A stretch of DNA of 64,000 nucleotides, from contig OMOD01000046.1 of NCBI GenBank assembly GCA_900290255.1, positions 1-64,000 on the forward strand, in the 5' to 3' direction. A program made the position numbers and the translations under genes. Under the pieces are notes generated by a model, which was given only the letters and a program-made list of their open reading frames with translations, was not told the DNA's origin and did no database searches. Shown here in pieces: positions 16,476-23,820 of the stretch; positions within the stretch are counted from its first letter, which is position 1; each line of letters opens with the position of its first letter. This DNA is from Candidatus Sulfotelmatobacter kueseliae (GTDB lineage Bacteria; Acidobacteriota; Terriglobia; Terriglobales; Acidobacteriaceae).

Positions 16476-19153
16476 TTTCCCAGCTCCGGCGCCCAGTTGG
16501 TGATTAGAGTAATGGGCGGAGGACTTCCGGCGGGTGGGGCATTCACCACGAACCACTTTCCGTCGGGACCCGCGTCATAGGTGATTTGTTCGGACGTAGT
16601 GGACACGTCCAGACGCGACACCCCTGTCTTGAGCAGTACGTGGAAGAGCGCTCGCCTCGAAACAACTTGAAACACAGAACCACTGCCATCTACGTCCGCT
16701 GCCATCAATTCCGAATCGGCGGCCAGATAGAAAAGTTCCTTGCCGTCACGACGCCACCTTGGGCTCGCTCCTCCGGCAGTGGAAACCTGCCACTTGCTCC
16801 CGCCTCCGGGAAATGGCCTCACATATACCTCTACCTTCCCTGATTCGTCTGAAGCGTATGCCATCCAGCGCCCGTCAGGAGAGAACTGGCCCTGCCCCAC
16901 ATTGAAGCTACCCTGTAGCAGAGGGTACGGCTTTCGCTCTCCGAAGCGAGGCAGAATCCACAGCTCCGTCGCGGATTTTCCTGGGCTGATGGTGTTGTAG
17001 GCGATAAAGCGTCCGTCGGCCGACCATGCGGTAGGGTACTTGCTGTTCTCAGATTCCAGAATGGGTTCTTCACTGCCCGTGCTATCCGACCGCTTTTCAA
17101 AAAGGTCGTAGGTCCCCGTCTCGTTCGAGTCAAATACGACAGTGCTCCCGTCCGGCGCCCAAACGGGGAAAGTGCTTCGGCTCGGCCCAAAGGTAAGTCG
17201 AGTCTGTTTTTCCCGAAACAGGTCATAGAGCCACAGCGTGTAGTTCCGCGCGCTGGCGTCGAGCACGCCTACCGCCACCCGTTGCCCATCAGGAGAAATC
17301 TTGTGCGTTGAGAAATCTCCGGGCGCTCCTATAGTCCGCACCTGCTTCCCCGTGCGGTCAAGCATGACCAGGCTGGAGTTGACTCCGGTGTTTCCACCCT
17401 GGTAGGCGAGCACTCCGCTGAAGGAACTGGAGAATACTCCCCGCCAGGTAGATTCGTCGTACTGCACCTGCTCGGCAATGGGAAAAGGCTGGCCTCGGAT
17501 CTCAAGCTGCTTATCATCGAAAGGTTGAGCCATGAGCGTCCGATCGCGAACGAACAGGATGTACCCCGGTGTGTACGCTGCGTTGGAACGCGCGTGAAAC
17601 AGGAGCTTGCCTTGGGCTGAGTCGATCGTCCCCAGAAATACCGAAGAGGCTTCCGCGCGGCCTCCCGAAAAGTTGGCCGCGAGGTAGAGAAAGTGGCGTC
17701 CATCGGGCAGGAAATACGGCCAGCGATGGCTCAGCTGGCCTAGCGCGCGGTCTATCTTGGTGACCTCGACCGGTGTGCCTCCCGAACTCGGCACGCGATA
17801 CACCACACCCCAAGTGGCCGCAAACAGGATGATCCCACTCTGGCTCCAAGTTCCCCCTCGCGAGCCAGGCGTGTCGCAGACTGTGACCACCCGGCCGCCG
17901 GCAGCATCCGTCGTCTTGAGTTTTCCTCCCGCAAAGAATCCGATGGACCGGTCGTCAGGTGACCAGAAAGGATTCGACGCTCCTGCCGTGCCCGCTAATA
18001 CCCGCGCCGTGAGATCACCCAGGGACCTTACCCAAACGACATCCTGGCCATCCGCCGTCGTTGCCACAAAAGTCAGCGTGCGCCCGTCGTGGGAAACCGC
18101 GACCGGCCCGGCAAAGTAGGCGAAGGTGGTATTCTCCGGAGCCAGAATCGAGGACCAGACCGTGGGCGCCGGATTGCTAGGCATTCGGAAATAAACCGCG
18201 GTCGCCAGCATCAACAGCAACGCCACCGCCGCAATCCAAATCAGGCGTTCGTAGTTCCGGCGGCCCGGATGCAATTCAAGCGGACCCGCTGACGTCGCAA
18301 TCGACTTCAACTGCAGCTTGACGTCGTGCGCGCTCTGCCACCGGTCTTCCGGGTCCTTCTCCAGACAGGTTTTGACCACGTTGTCCAGCTCTCGCGGAAA
18401 CATCGGCTGTACCGCGGAAATGGGTAGAGGATCGCGTTCCAGAATCGCCGCGATGACGCTGGTCGTGGTCTTCCCCTCGAACGCGCGCTTGCCCGTCGCC
18501 ATCTCGTACAGCACCGCCCCCAGCCCGAAGATGTCGCTCCTCGCGTCGGCCTCTTTCCCTTCGATCTGCTCCGGGGACATGTACTGGAAGGTTCCGACTA
18601 CCATGCCCTCCTGCGTCAGGGGACGGCTGGCCACGGGACTGGTCAGGGTAAGGCCTGAAGCAGGGGCACCCGACACGGAACCGGACTTGGCGAGACCGAA
18701 GTCCATTAGCTTCGCCCCCGTCTTCGTCAGCATGACGTTGCCCGGCTTGAGATCGCGATGGATCACTCCCGTCTTGTGCGCTTTGTCCAGCCCCTCGCAA
18801 ATCTCAACCCCATACTTCAGCACCTGTTCCGCCGGCAACGGTCCTTTCGCCAGCCGGTCAGCGAGTGTTTCTCCCTCCAGAAACTCCATGACCAGATAGT
18901 CCATACCATCCTGATGCCCGACGTCGTAGAGCGTGCAGATGTTGGGATGGTTCAGCGATGAGATCGCCCGCGCCTCGCGCTCAAAGCGCTGCTTCGCTTC
19001 CGGACTGGAAGACACATGCGCCGGCAGAATCTTTATGGCTACAGTGCGGTCGAGACGCGTGTCGCGGGCACGATACACCTCGCCCATGCCGCCCGCGCCC
19101 AGGGGCGACACGATTTCATACGGACCGAGTTTGGTGCCGGAGGTAAGCCCCAT
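16472..19153 (-). CDS. Transmembrane Ser/Thr protein kinase with C-terminal beta-propeller (first of pair)
   Basis: 893 residues, paralogue of the next gene: nearly the same opening (GTKLGPYEIVSPLGAGGMGE), Lys41, HRDLKPGN (132-139), DFG 151-153, transmembrane helix about 304-322, then a propeller whose repeats read SPDDRSIGFFAGG, SPDGQRVAVGV and SPDGRWMAYAS. The kinase half is far more conserved between the two than the propeller half, which suggests duplication followed by sensor divergence. ATG at 19153 is chosen over the longer frame (19225). The 47-bp repeat lies 63 bases upstream. Confidence 0.93.
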   Translation of the reverse strand: MGLTSGTKLGPYEIVSPLGAGGMGEVYRARDTRLDRTVAIKILPAHVSSSPEAKQRFEREARAISSLNHPNICTLYDVGHQDGMDYLVMEFLEGETLADRLAKGPLPAEQVLKYGVEICEGLDKAHKTGVIHRDLKPGNVMLTKTGAKLMDFGLAKSGSVSGAPASGLTLTSPVASRPLTQEGMVVGTFQYMSPEQIEGKEADARSDIFGLGAVLYEMATGKRAFEGKTTTSVIAAILERDPLPISAVQPMFPRELDNVVKTCLEKDPEDRWQSAHDVKLQLKSIATSAGPLELHPGRRNYERLIWIAAVALLLMLATAVYFRMPSNPAPTVWSSILAPENTTFAYFAGPVAVSHDGRTLTFVATTADGQDVVWVRSLGDLTARVLAGTAGASNPFWSPDDRSIGFFAGGKLKTTDAAGGRVVTVCDTPGSRGGTWSQSGIILFAATWGVVYRVPSSGGTPVEVTKIDRALGQLSHRWPYFLPDGRHFLYLAANFSGGRAEASSVFLGTIDSAQGKLLFHARSNAAYTPGYILFVRDRTLMAQPFDDKQLEIRGQPFPIAEQVQYDESTWRGVFSSSFSGVLAYQGGNTGVNSSLVMLDRTGKQVRTIGAPGDFSTHKISPDGQRVAVGVLDASARNYTLWLYDLFREKQTRLTFGPSRSTFPVWAPDGSTVVFDSNETGTYDLFEKRSDSTGSEEPILESENSKYPTAWSADGRFIAYNTISPGKSATELWILPRFGERKPYPLLQGSFNVGQGQFSPDGRWMAYASDESGKVEVYVRPFPGGGSKWQVSTAGGASPRWRRDGKELFYLAADSELMAADVDGSGSVFQVVSRRALFHVLLKTGVSRLDVSTTSEQITYDAGPDGKWFVVNAPPAGSPPPITLITNWAPELGK

Positions 19154-19215
19154 GCGTTGGGCGTAATTATAGCCTGTGCAGCACGTTGCACGTGGATGCG
19201 ACGATTCTGGGCATG

Positions 19216-19262
19216 TTGTCGGCAAACCTTACCTTGGGATTACTTCACGTTTGCCCGTCATC
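19216..19262. repeat. 47-bp intergenic repeat, copy 2
   Basis: Same 47-bp element as 13587-13633 with three substitutions, located upstream of the leftward kinase pair and after the cupin gene. Because the other copy is not near any start codon, a promoter function is unlikely. Confidence 0.75.
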
Positions 19263-19326
19263 CAACCGAAATACGCGTTCTGAACCGTTAGTGACGGGCC
19301 GCGGGGCGAAACCATACCAGCGGCCG

Positions 19327-19803
19327 CTACTTAACGGGCGGGGGCGTGGCCAGTGTCATGCCATGACGGCGGAAGACGTCCATCATTCTTGCGCGATCGG
19401 GCGGGCCGCCGGCGGCGTCGCGGATTACTTCGGCGGCTTCTCGGAAATACGCGGGGCCCATTATCGCAGGGGATATGACGGCGAGCTGCTTCACATCCTC
19501 CTTGCAGAGATTGTCGAAGCGGTGCACCGCGCCTCGGGGGATGCACAGCGCTTGCCCGGGCCCAACCTCGATCGGCGTGCCGTCAACCGTCCAGGTAAGG
19601 ACGCCCTCGATACCGTAGAGGATCTCCTCGTAGGCATCGTTCTTGTGGGCCGGCGCCGCCAGCTTCTGCCCGACCGGGACGAGAACCTCGAACACGAAGA
19701 CGCTTCCGTTGGAATCATCTCCGGTGAGGAGGAATCGGATCCCTAGCGGACCAATCTTGATGGTCTCTTCTGAAGCATTGACTCTGGCCGCACGCTGCTG
19801 CAT
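19327..19803 (-). CDS. Cupin-domain protein, quercetinase-like
   Basis: 158 residues forming a single small beta-barrel cupin. Motif 1 is approximated by APAHKNDAYEEILYGIEG, with the metal-binding His/Glu in a non-canonical order, and motif 2 by GPGQALCIPRGAVHRFDN, which keeps Pro-Gly and His. ATG with AAAGGGG upstream. Cupins of this type include dioxygenases and sugar isomerases, so function is open. It is followed by a 453-base gene-free stretch up to the tRNA. Confidence 0.8.
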   Translation of the reverse strand: MQQRAARVNASEETIKIGPLGIRFLLTGDDSNGSVFVFEVLVPVGQKLAAPAHKNDAYEEILYGIEGVLTWTVDGTPIEVGPGQALCIPRGAVHRFDNLCKEDVKQLAVISPAIMGPAYFREAAEVIRDAAGGPPDRARMMDVFRRHGMTLATPPPVK

Positions 19804-19884
19804 GATCGTCCCCTTTGAATGAAGTTATCCCACATTTCTTCCCTTCAGTCGAGGGAGGAGTCTGAGACCGGATTGTATCCGGTT

Positions 19885-19926
19885 GGTCGGCAAACCGGAC
19901 ACTATCCAGAAACGGGCTTCGAGGAA
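19885..19926. repeat. Partial third copy of the palindromic repeat
   Basis: Shares GGTCGGCAA, ACTATCCA and AAACGGGCTT with 6343-6390, but the right arm of the palindrome has been lost. The rest of 19804-20256 holds no gene I can support; TCTCTGCAGTC occurs twice near 20157 and 20237. Confidence 0.5.
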
Positions 19927-20256
19927 GTCAGTCTGATCGGTACCGACAACTCGGCTTGTGGAAGTGATTGGGTAGGGCGGCCGTCAACTGCGCTAAGCGG
20001 ACACACTGAAACACAGAAAGTCAAGTCCGGGTTCGCAATGCATTCGGTTTGTGATCGCCGAATGTTCGCTTCCGGGCTCGTTGCAAGTCGGACTGCTCAT
20101 GGCGGCTTCAGAGAAAAAGCGCGCTTGGATGCCAACCGCTTCCATCGCAGTCCGTTCTCTGCAGTCCGGTTTGTCGAGCAAGAATCGCGAAAAATGGGCA
20201 GAATTCGCGCATTTCGTCGAAAGTAAAGGCAGGAATTCTCTGCAGTCGAGACTGTC

Positions 20257-20350
<94 letters not shown>

Positions 20351-20431
20351 GCGACGATTTGCAACAGTTTACCACGATAGGAATGATTGCCGTGACCGCT
20401 TCAATCTCAGACATTTACATCGCTCCCATCA

Positions 20432-20866
20432 TCATTGGACCCATTCACCTTCTGCTCTCTGTTGGTCGTTCTGGGTCGTTTGGGGAGCATTTGTGAGGAG
20501 CAATTTTGGCGTTTCCACCTTCGAAAACGTCTCGGATAGTTGCCGCATCGCGGTAATGGCCTCGACTGGAGCCGGCTTGATGGAGTGTTTGCGTGTAACC
20601 CGACGTTTGCCGTCTTTGCTGACTCTCGCCTTACACGGGTTGATTCCACACCAATTCGTTAACTTCGTGGGTTTACCGGAGGGACTTCCGGTTTGCGGGT
20701 CAGCAGCCATCTCCCAAAGATTCGCAGCTTGGGTTTGATGCGGCTCCTCCAGCGTAAATATCATCCGTCCGTCGCGACGGCACATCGAGTCCTCCGGCCG
20801 CGCGCTGGGTTCGTGCTGGCCCAGGACAGACTCGCAGGTTTGGCTGCGAGAATCGGGTTTCTTCAT
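20432..20866 (-). CDS. Hypothetical protein, weakly supported
   Basis: 144 residues from an ATG at 20866. The middle reads SMCRRDGRMIFTLEEPHQTQ, faintly like a degenerate zinc-ribbon protein, and the rest is basic and polar with no signal peptide. No Shine-Dalgarno sequence stands out and no neighbour gives it a context. It could equally be a chance frame in the gene-poor stretch 20351-21272. Listed because it is the only frame there that might be a gene. Confidence 0.3.
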   Translation of the reverse strand: MKKPDSRSQTCESVLGQHEPSARPEDSMCRRDGRMIFTLEEPHQTQAANLWEMAADPQTGSPSGKPTKLTNWCGINPCKARVSKDGKRRVTRKHSIKPAPVEAITAMRQLSETFSKVETPKLLLTNAPQTTQNDQQRAEGEWVQ

Positions 20867-21106
20867 TCCACGCCTCGAACTGTGATAGATCGTCGGAGTG
20901 CTCCAATTGCTGCGGACTTCGGAGCCGCCGCACTGCCGACGCGTTCAATCTTTTGAATCACCCTTCCTGGGGCAACCCGAACGACGATACCAGCAATGAC
21001 CCCGGCGGTGGTGACATTACGGGCTCACAGACGTTACAGAACTTTACACCTGATTCGCGATTCTTCCAGCTTTCCGTAAAGTACGTGTTCTAGGATGGAA
21101 GATAAC

Positions 21107-21130
21107 CTGCAGGTGTCAAGGCGCCTGCAG
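21107..21130. other. First of two similar hairpins
   Basis: Perfect 7-bp stem CTGCAGG (21107-21113) / CCTGCAG (21124-21130) with a 10-nt loop. It shares the pattern GCAGGnGTnAAnGCnCCTGC with the hairpin 36 bases downstream, so the two seem related. Confidence 0.6.
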
Positions 21131-21143
21131 CTCGAACAAGACG

Positions 21144-21184
21144 ATCTCCCGCAGGGGTGAAAGCACCTGCGGGAGATTTTGTTC
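21144..21184 (+). terminator. Strong hairpin with T-rich tail
   Basis: A 12-bp perfect stem ATCTCCCGCAGG (21144-21155) / CCTGCGGGAGAT (21166-21177), 10-nt loop, then TTTGTT. It fits an intrinsic terminator on the plus strand, although no gene ends just upstream. It may instead end a short RNA that begins near 21070 or attenuate the operon starting at 21273. Confidence 0.65.
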
Positions 21185-21272
21185 AAGCAGCTATTGCGGG
21201 ATAAAATCTGTGTGCGGACGGATTTCCGCTCCGCGCGCAGATCGCAGGTTTTCCAGGAAGCTGTGGCGTGCG

Positions 21273-22448
21273 ATGGATGCCTCTCGACGGAATCTCCTGA
21301 AGGCGGCCGCAATCCTGCTGGTAGATCAGTGGGCCAGTTCGCGTAAGCCTGCCTTTGCCGGCGAGTCTCCCAACACCTCGGGGAACGACGAACGAAAGGT
21401 GATCATCGTGGCTTGCGGCGGAATACGCCGCGCCGAGACCTTTCTCGATACAGGCCTTGTCAACATTCCCCACCTTTATCGAGAGCTGCTGCCTCAGAGC
21501 GTGTTTTATCCTTCCCTTCGCAATGCGGGCGCAACATCGCACTACAACACCATCTCCAGCATCCTTACCGGGACATGGCAACGGTTGGATGACTGGGGGA
21601 AGACGCCGCCGAGCAGCCCGACTTTCTTCGAGTATCTGCGCAAGCGCATGGAACTTACCCAGGACAATGCATGGTTGATCTCAAGCAATAAGGCCCTGAC
21701 CAGCCGGATCGGCGCAAGTTCGATACGCGATTTTGGTCCCCGCTACGGCGCAAATGTGGTTTTTCCCAAGCAGTTGCTGATCAACGCGGTGGTTCGTGCG
21801 GCCTCTCAAGGGCATGCCGAGCACAGCGCGGACCGGGCCGCCATGCAGCCCGAACTCGAGGCCATACTGCTGCACACCGACAATTATGAGGGACTTGGCT
21901 GGTCTGTCTCCGGAGATACATCCTCCCTTGACATTCGCATGCAAAGCGTCATGCAGCAAGCCATCGGGGATTTGCTGCGCAGCAATGTGCCCATCACCGG
22001 GGATGAATTTACTTTTCTTGTGAGCGAGGAGGTCATGAGGCGCTTTGCTCCCTCTCTACTCGCAATCACATTCTCCGATGTGGAAGTTGCGCACTTCGGG
22101 TCTTATTCCATGCATCTGGCCGGCATCCGCACCGTGGATCGCCTGGTTTATGAGCTTTGGAATCTGGTGCAAGCACTTCCCTCCTACAATGGAAAGACAA
22201 CTCTGTTTGTTCTTCCCGAATTCGGCCGCGATTTCGACGGCTCCAATACCAATGGCTTCTTCAATCACAGGTCGACTGACGATTCCACCAGCCTGACATG
22301 GATGATGTGCCTGGGAGAAGCCGCGCGCTCCGCCCAAGTGGTAGAGCGTCCCGTCCAGCACATCGACCTTTGTCCCACCATTGCCGGCCTGTTTGGGATC
22401 AAAGGCCTGGATCTTCCAGGCAAGGCTCTGCCCGGGCTATCCGCATGA
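21273..22448 (+). CDS. Tat-exported alkaline-phosphatase-superfamily protein
   Basis: 391 residues. ATG at 21273 gives a Tat-like leader (ASRRNLLKAAA) and is preferred over a longer frame at 21210. The fold is recognised from the C-terminal half: LAITFSDVEVAHFGSYSMHL (metal-ligand-bearing strand), TLFVLPEFGRDFDG, FNHRSTDD (a His ligand) and HIDLCPTIAGLFGI, the usual closing helix of sulfatase/phosphatase and DUF1501-like proteins. The nucleophile region near residue 55 reads VIIVACGGIRRAETF, with no clear Ser/Thr or formylglycine Cys motif, so activity is uncertain. Twelve bases later lies a gene for an unknown protein. Confidence 0.72.
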   Translation: MDASRRNLLKAAAILLVDQWASSRKPAFAGESPNTSGNDERKVIIVACGGIRRAETFLDTGLVNIPHLYRELLPQSVFYPSLRNAGATSHYNTISSILTGTWQRLDDWGKTPPSSPTFFEYLRKRMELTQDNAWLISSNKALTSRIGASSIRDFGPRYGANVVFPKQLLINAVVRAASQGHAEHSADRAAMQPELEAILLHTDNYEGLGWSVSGDTSSLDIRMQSVMQQAIGDLLRSNVPITGDEFTFLVSEEVMRRFAPSLLAITFSDVEVAHFGSYSMHLAGIRTVDRLVYELWNLVQALPSYNGKTTLFVLPEFGRDFDGSNTNGFFNHRSTDDSTSLTWMMCLGEAARSAQVVERPVQHIDLCPTIAGLFGIKGLDLPGKALPGLSA

Positions 22449-22460
22449 CTTGGAGCGAGG

Positions 22461-23735
22461 ATGAATGAACAGCCAAGGAAAGCGCAGGAAGAAGCACCCA
22501 GCCTGGATGCTTATCGCCGTTTGATCGAGCGATTGCCAGTCACAATTCGGCCCGCCTTGAATCAGCAATTGAGTCAATGGGGGACGCTGTTCCCTTACGA
22601 GCAGAACCGTCTGTCAAACTTCATGAAAGGTGCTGAGACGTTCAGTCCTTCCGCCCTGAGTGCGCTGACTGCGCCGCTGTGGGCGCTCGAAATGAAGATG
22701 GGTGTCAAGCATTGGAATTTTTCCGAGGCCAATGACACCATCGAAAATGCATCTCAACTCGCGCGGTCCGAATACTATGCCGAGTGGCGCCGGGAGGTGC
22801 AAAGGGTTTTCGAAACCGTCAACGCGGCGGCGCGCGACTCGACACCCGTGCAAACTGCATCTACTCGATTGATTCTCCTGTTTCTTCCCGCCAGCCTGCC
22901 GGTCGACCCACAGTCTGCGTGGAAGGAATGGGATCCTCGCGGGCATGAGATCAGAATCTCGGGGGACTCGAGACGGGTCTGCGAACTGGCGATGCAAGGC
23001 CAGCCAGGCCTCTCCGGGATCGTAACATTGGCGGGGCGGCAAGGCAGTATCGAAAGCTCCGATGTGTGGCTCATCGACGCCGAGGCAAAACTGAGCGGCA
23101 TGCTTTCTCCTCTCTCCACGAATGCCGCTTCTTTATTGAGCTATGCGGCTCTCAAGCCGTTTCGCGATAAATTCCTCGCCGAGTTGAACAAGACTCCTAA
23201 GGACATCCAAGCCACCGATCAGATCATCTCCAACCTGCGGCTTGAATCCTGGGAGGGCTGGGACCTCTGGCCGGCGGAAGTTGCCAAATTGCCAAGGCTT
23301 CGGAAATTCGTCATCGACCTCTTTCTCAGTGGAAATGGCTCTCTCATCTTCTCCAACGCATTTGTCGAATGGGCGGCCTCGGAGGCGCTCCGCCGCGCTC
23401 GTCCTCCGGTGATGGTTATCCGCTTTGGCATGCGCAGCAAGCCCAAGCCGTTCACCAGCATTGCCATCTTCGAGAATCAGCAGAGGGTTAGTTCGCTTCC
23501 TGATGTGGACGACCCGGAGAACAGTGCGATCGATGCGGCAATTCTCGCCCGCTATGTTTGGCTTTCCGCGTCCAGATATCCAGAAGGAGAACACACCCTC
23601 TGTCTCTGCGTCTCGGAACATCGAGATTCCGCCTATGTGATCCTGCCCGCGGGGAAAAGCCTGGCATGGAGCCCGGAACGCCCGATAGCTCCAGACGAGC
23701 TTTACCGTTGGCTTGGGGCACAGCTTCTTTCCTGA
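22461..23735 (+). CDS. Protein of unknown function, paired with the phosphatase-fold gene
   Basis: 424 residues, no signal peptide, no membrane helix. I do not recognise a family. The first 110 residues are helical, with YRRLIERLPVTIRPALNQQL and YAEWRREVQRVFETVN; the rest looks alpha/beta, with LILLFLPASLPVD and VMVIRFGMRSKPKPF as probable core strands. It begins 12 bases after the exported phosphatase-fold gene and ends at a strong terminator, so the two form a closed two-gene unit. The protein may handle or regulate its partner, but this is conjecture. Confidence 0.75.
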   Translation: MNEQPRKAQEEAPSLDAYRRLIERLPVTIRPALNQQLSQWGTLFPYEQNRLSNFMKGAETFSPSALSALTAPLWALEMKMGVKHWNFSEANDTIENASQLARSEYYAEWRREVQRVFETVNAAARDSTPVQTASTRLILLFLPASLPVDPQSAWKEWDPRGHEIRISGDSRRVCELAMQGQPGLSGIVTLAGRQGSIESSDVWLIDAEAKLSGMLSPLSTNAASLLSYAALKPFRDKFLAELNKTPKDIQATDQIISNLRLESWEGWDLWPAEVAKLPRLRKFVIDLFLSGNGSLIFSNAFVEWAASEALRRARPPVMVIRFGMRSKPKPFTSIAIFENQQRVSSLPDVDDPENSAIDAAILARYVWLSASRYPEGEHTLCLCVSEHRDSAYVILPAGKSLAWSPERPIAPDELYRWLGAQLLS

Positions 23736-23773
23736 ACCAAAGCCTGATTGCCAGCCCAAAAGTGTTACTTTGC

Positions 23774-23798
23774 GCCGCCGCCGTCGGCGGCTTTCTTT
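23774..23798 (+). terminator. Rho-independent terminator
   Basis: Stem GCCGCCG (23774-23780) / CGGCGGC (23785-23791) with a CCGT loop, followed by TTTCTTT. It ends the two-gene unit at 21273-23735 and separates it from the convergent BNR protein. Confidence 0.8.
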
Positions 23799-23820
23799 CA
23801 GGAGGAAATCACTCGGCTGC

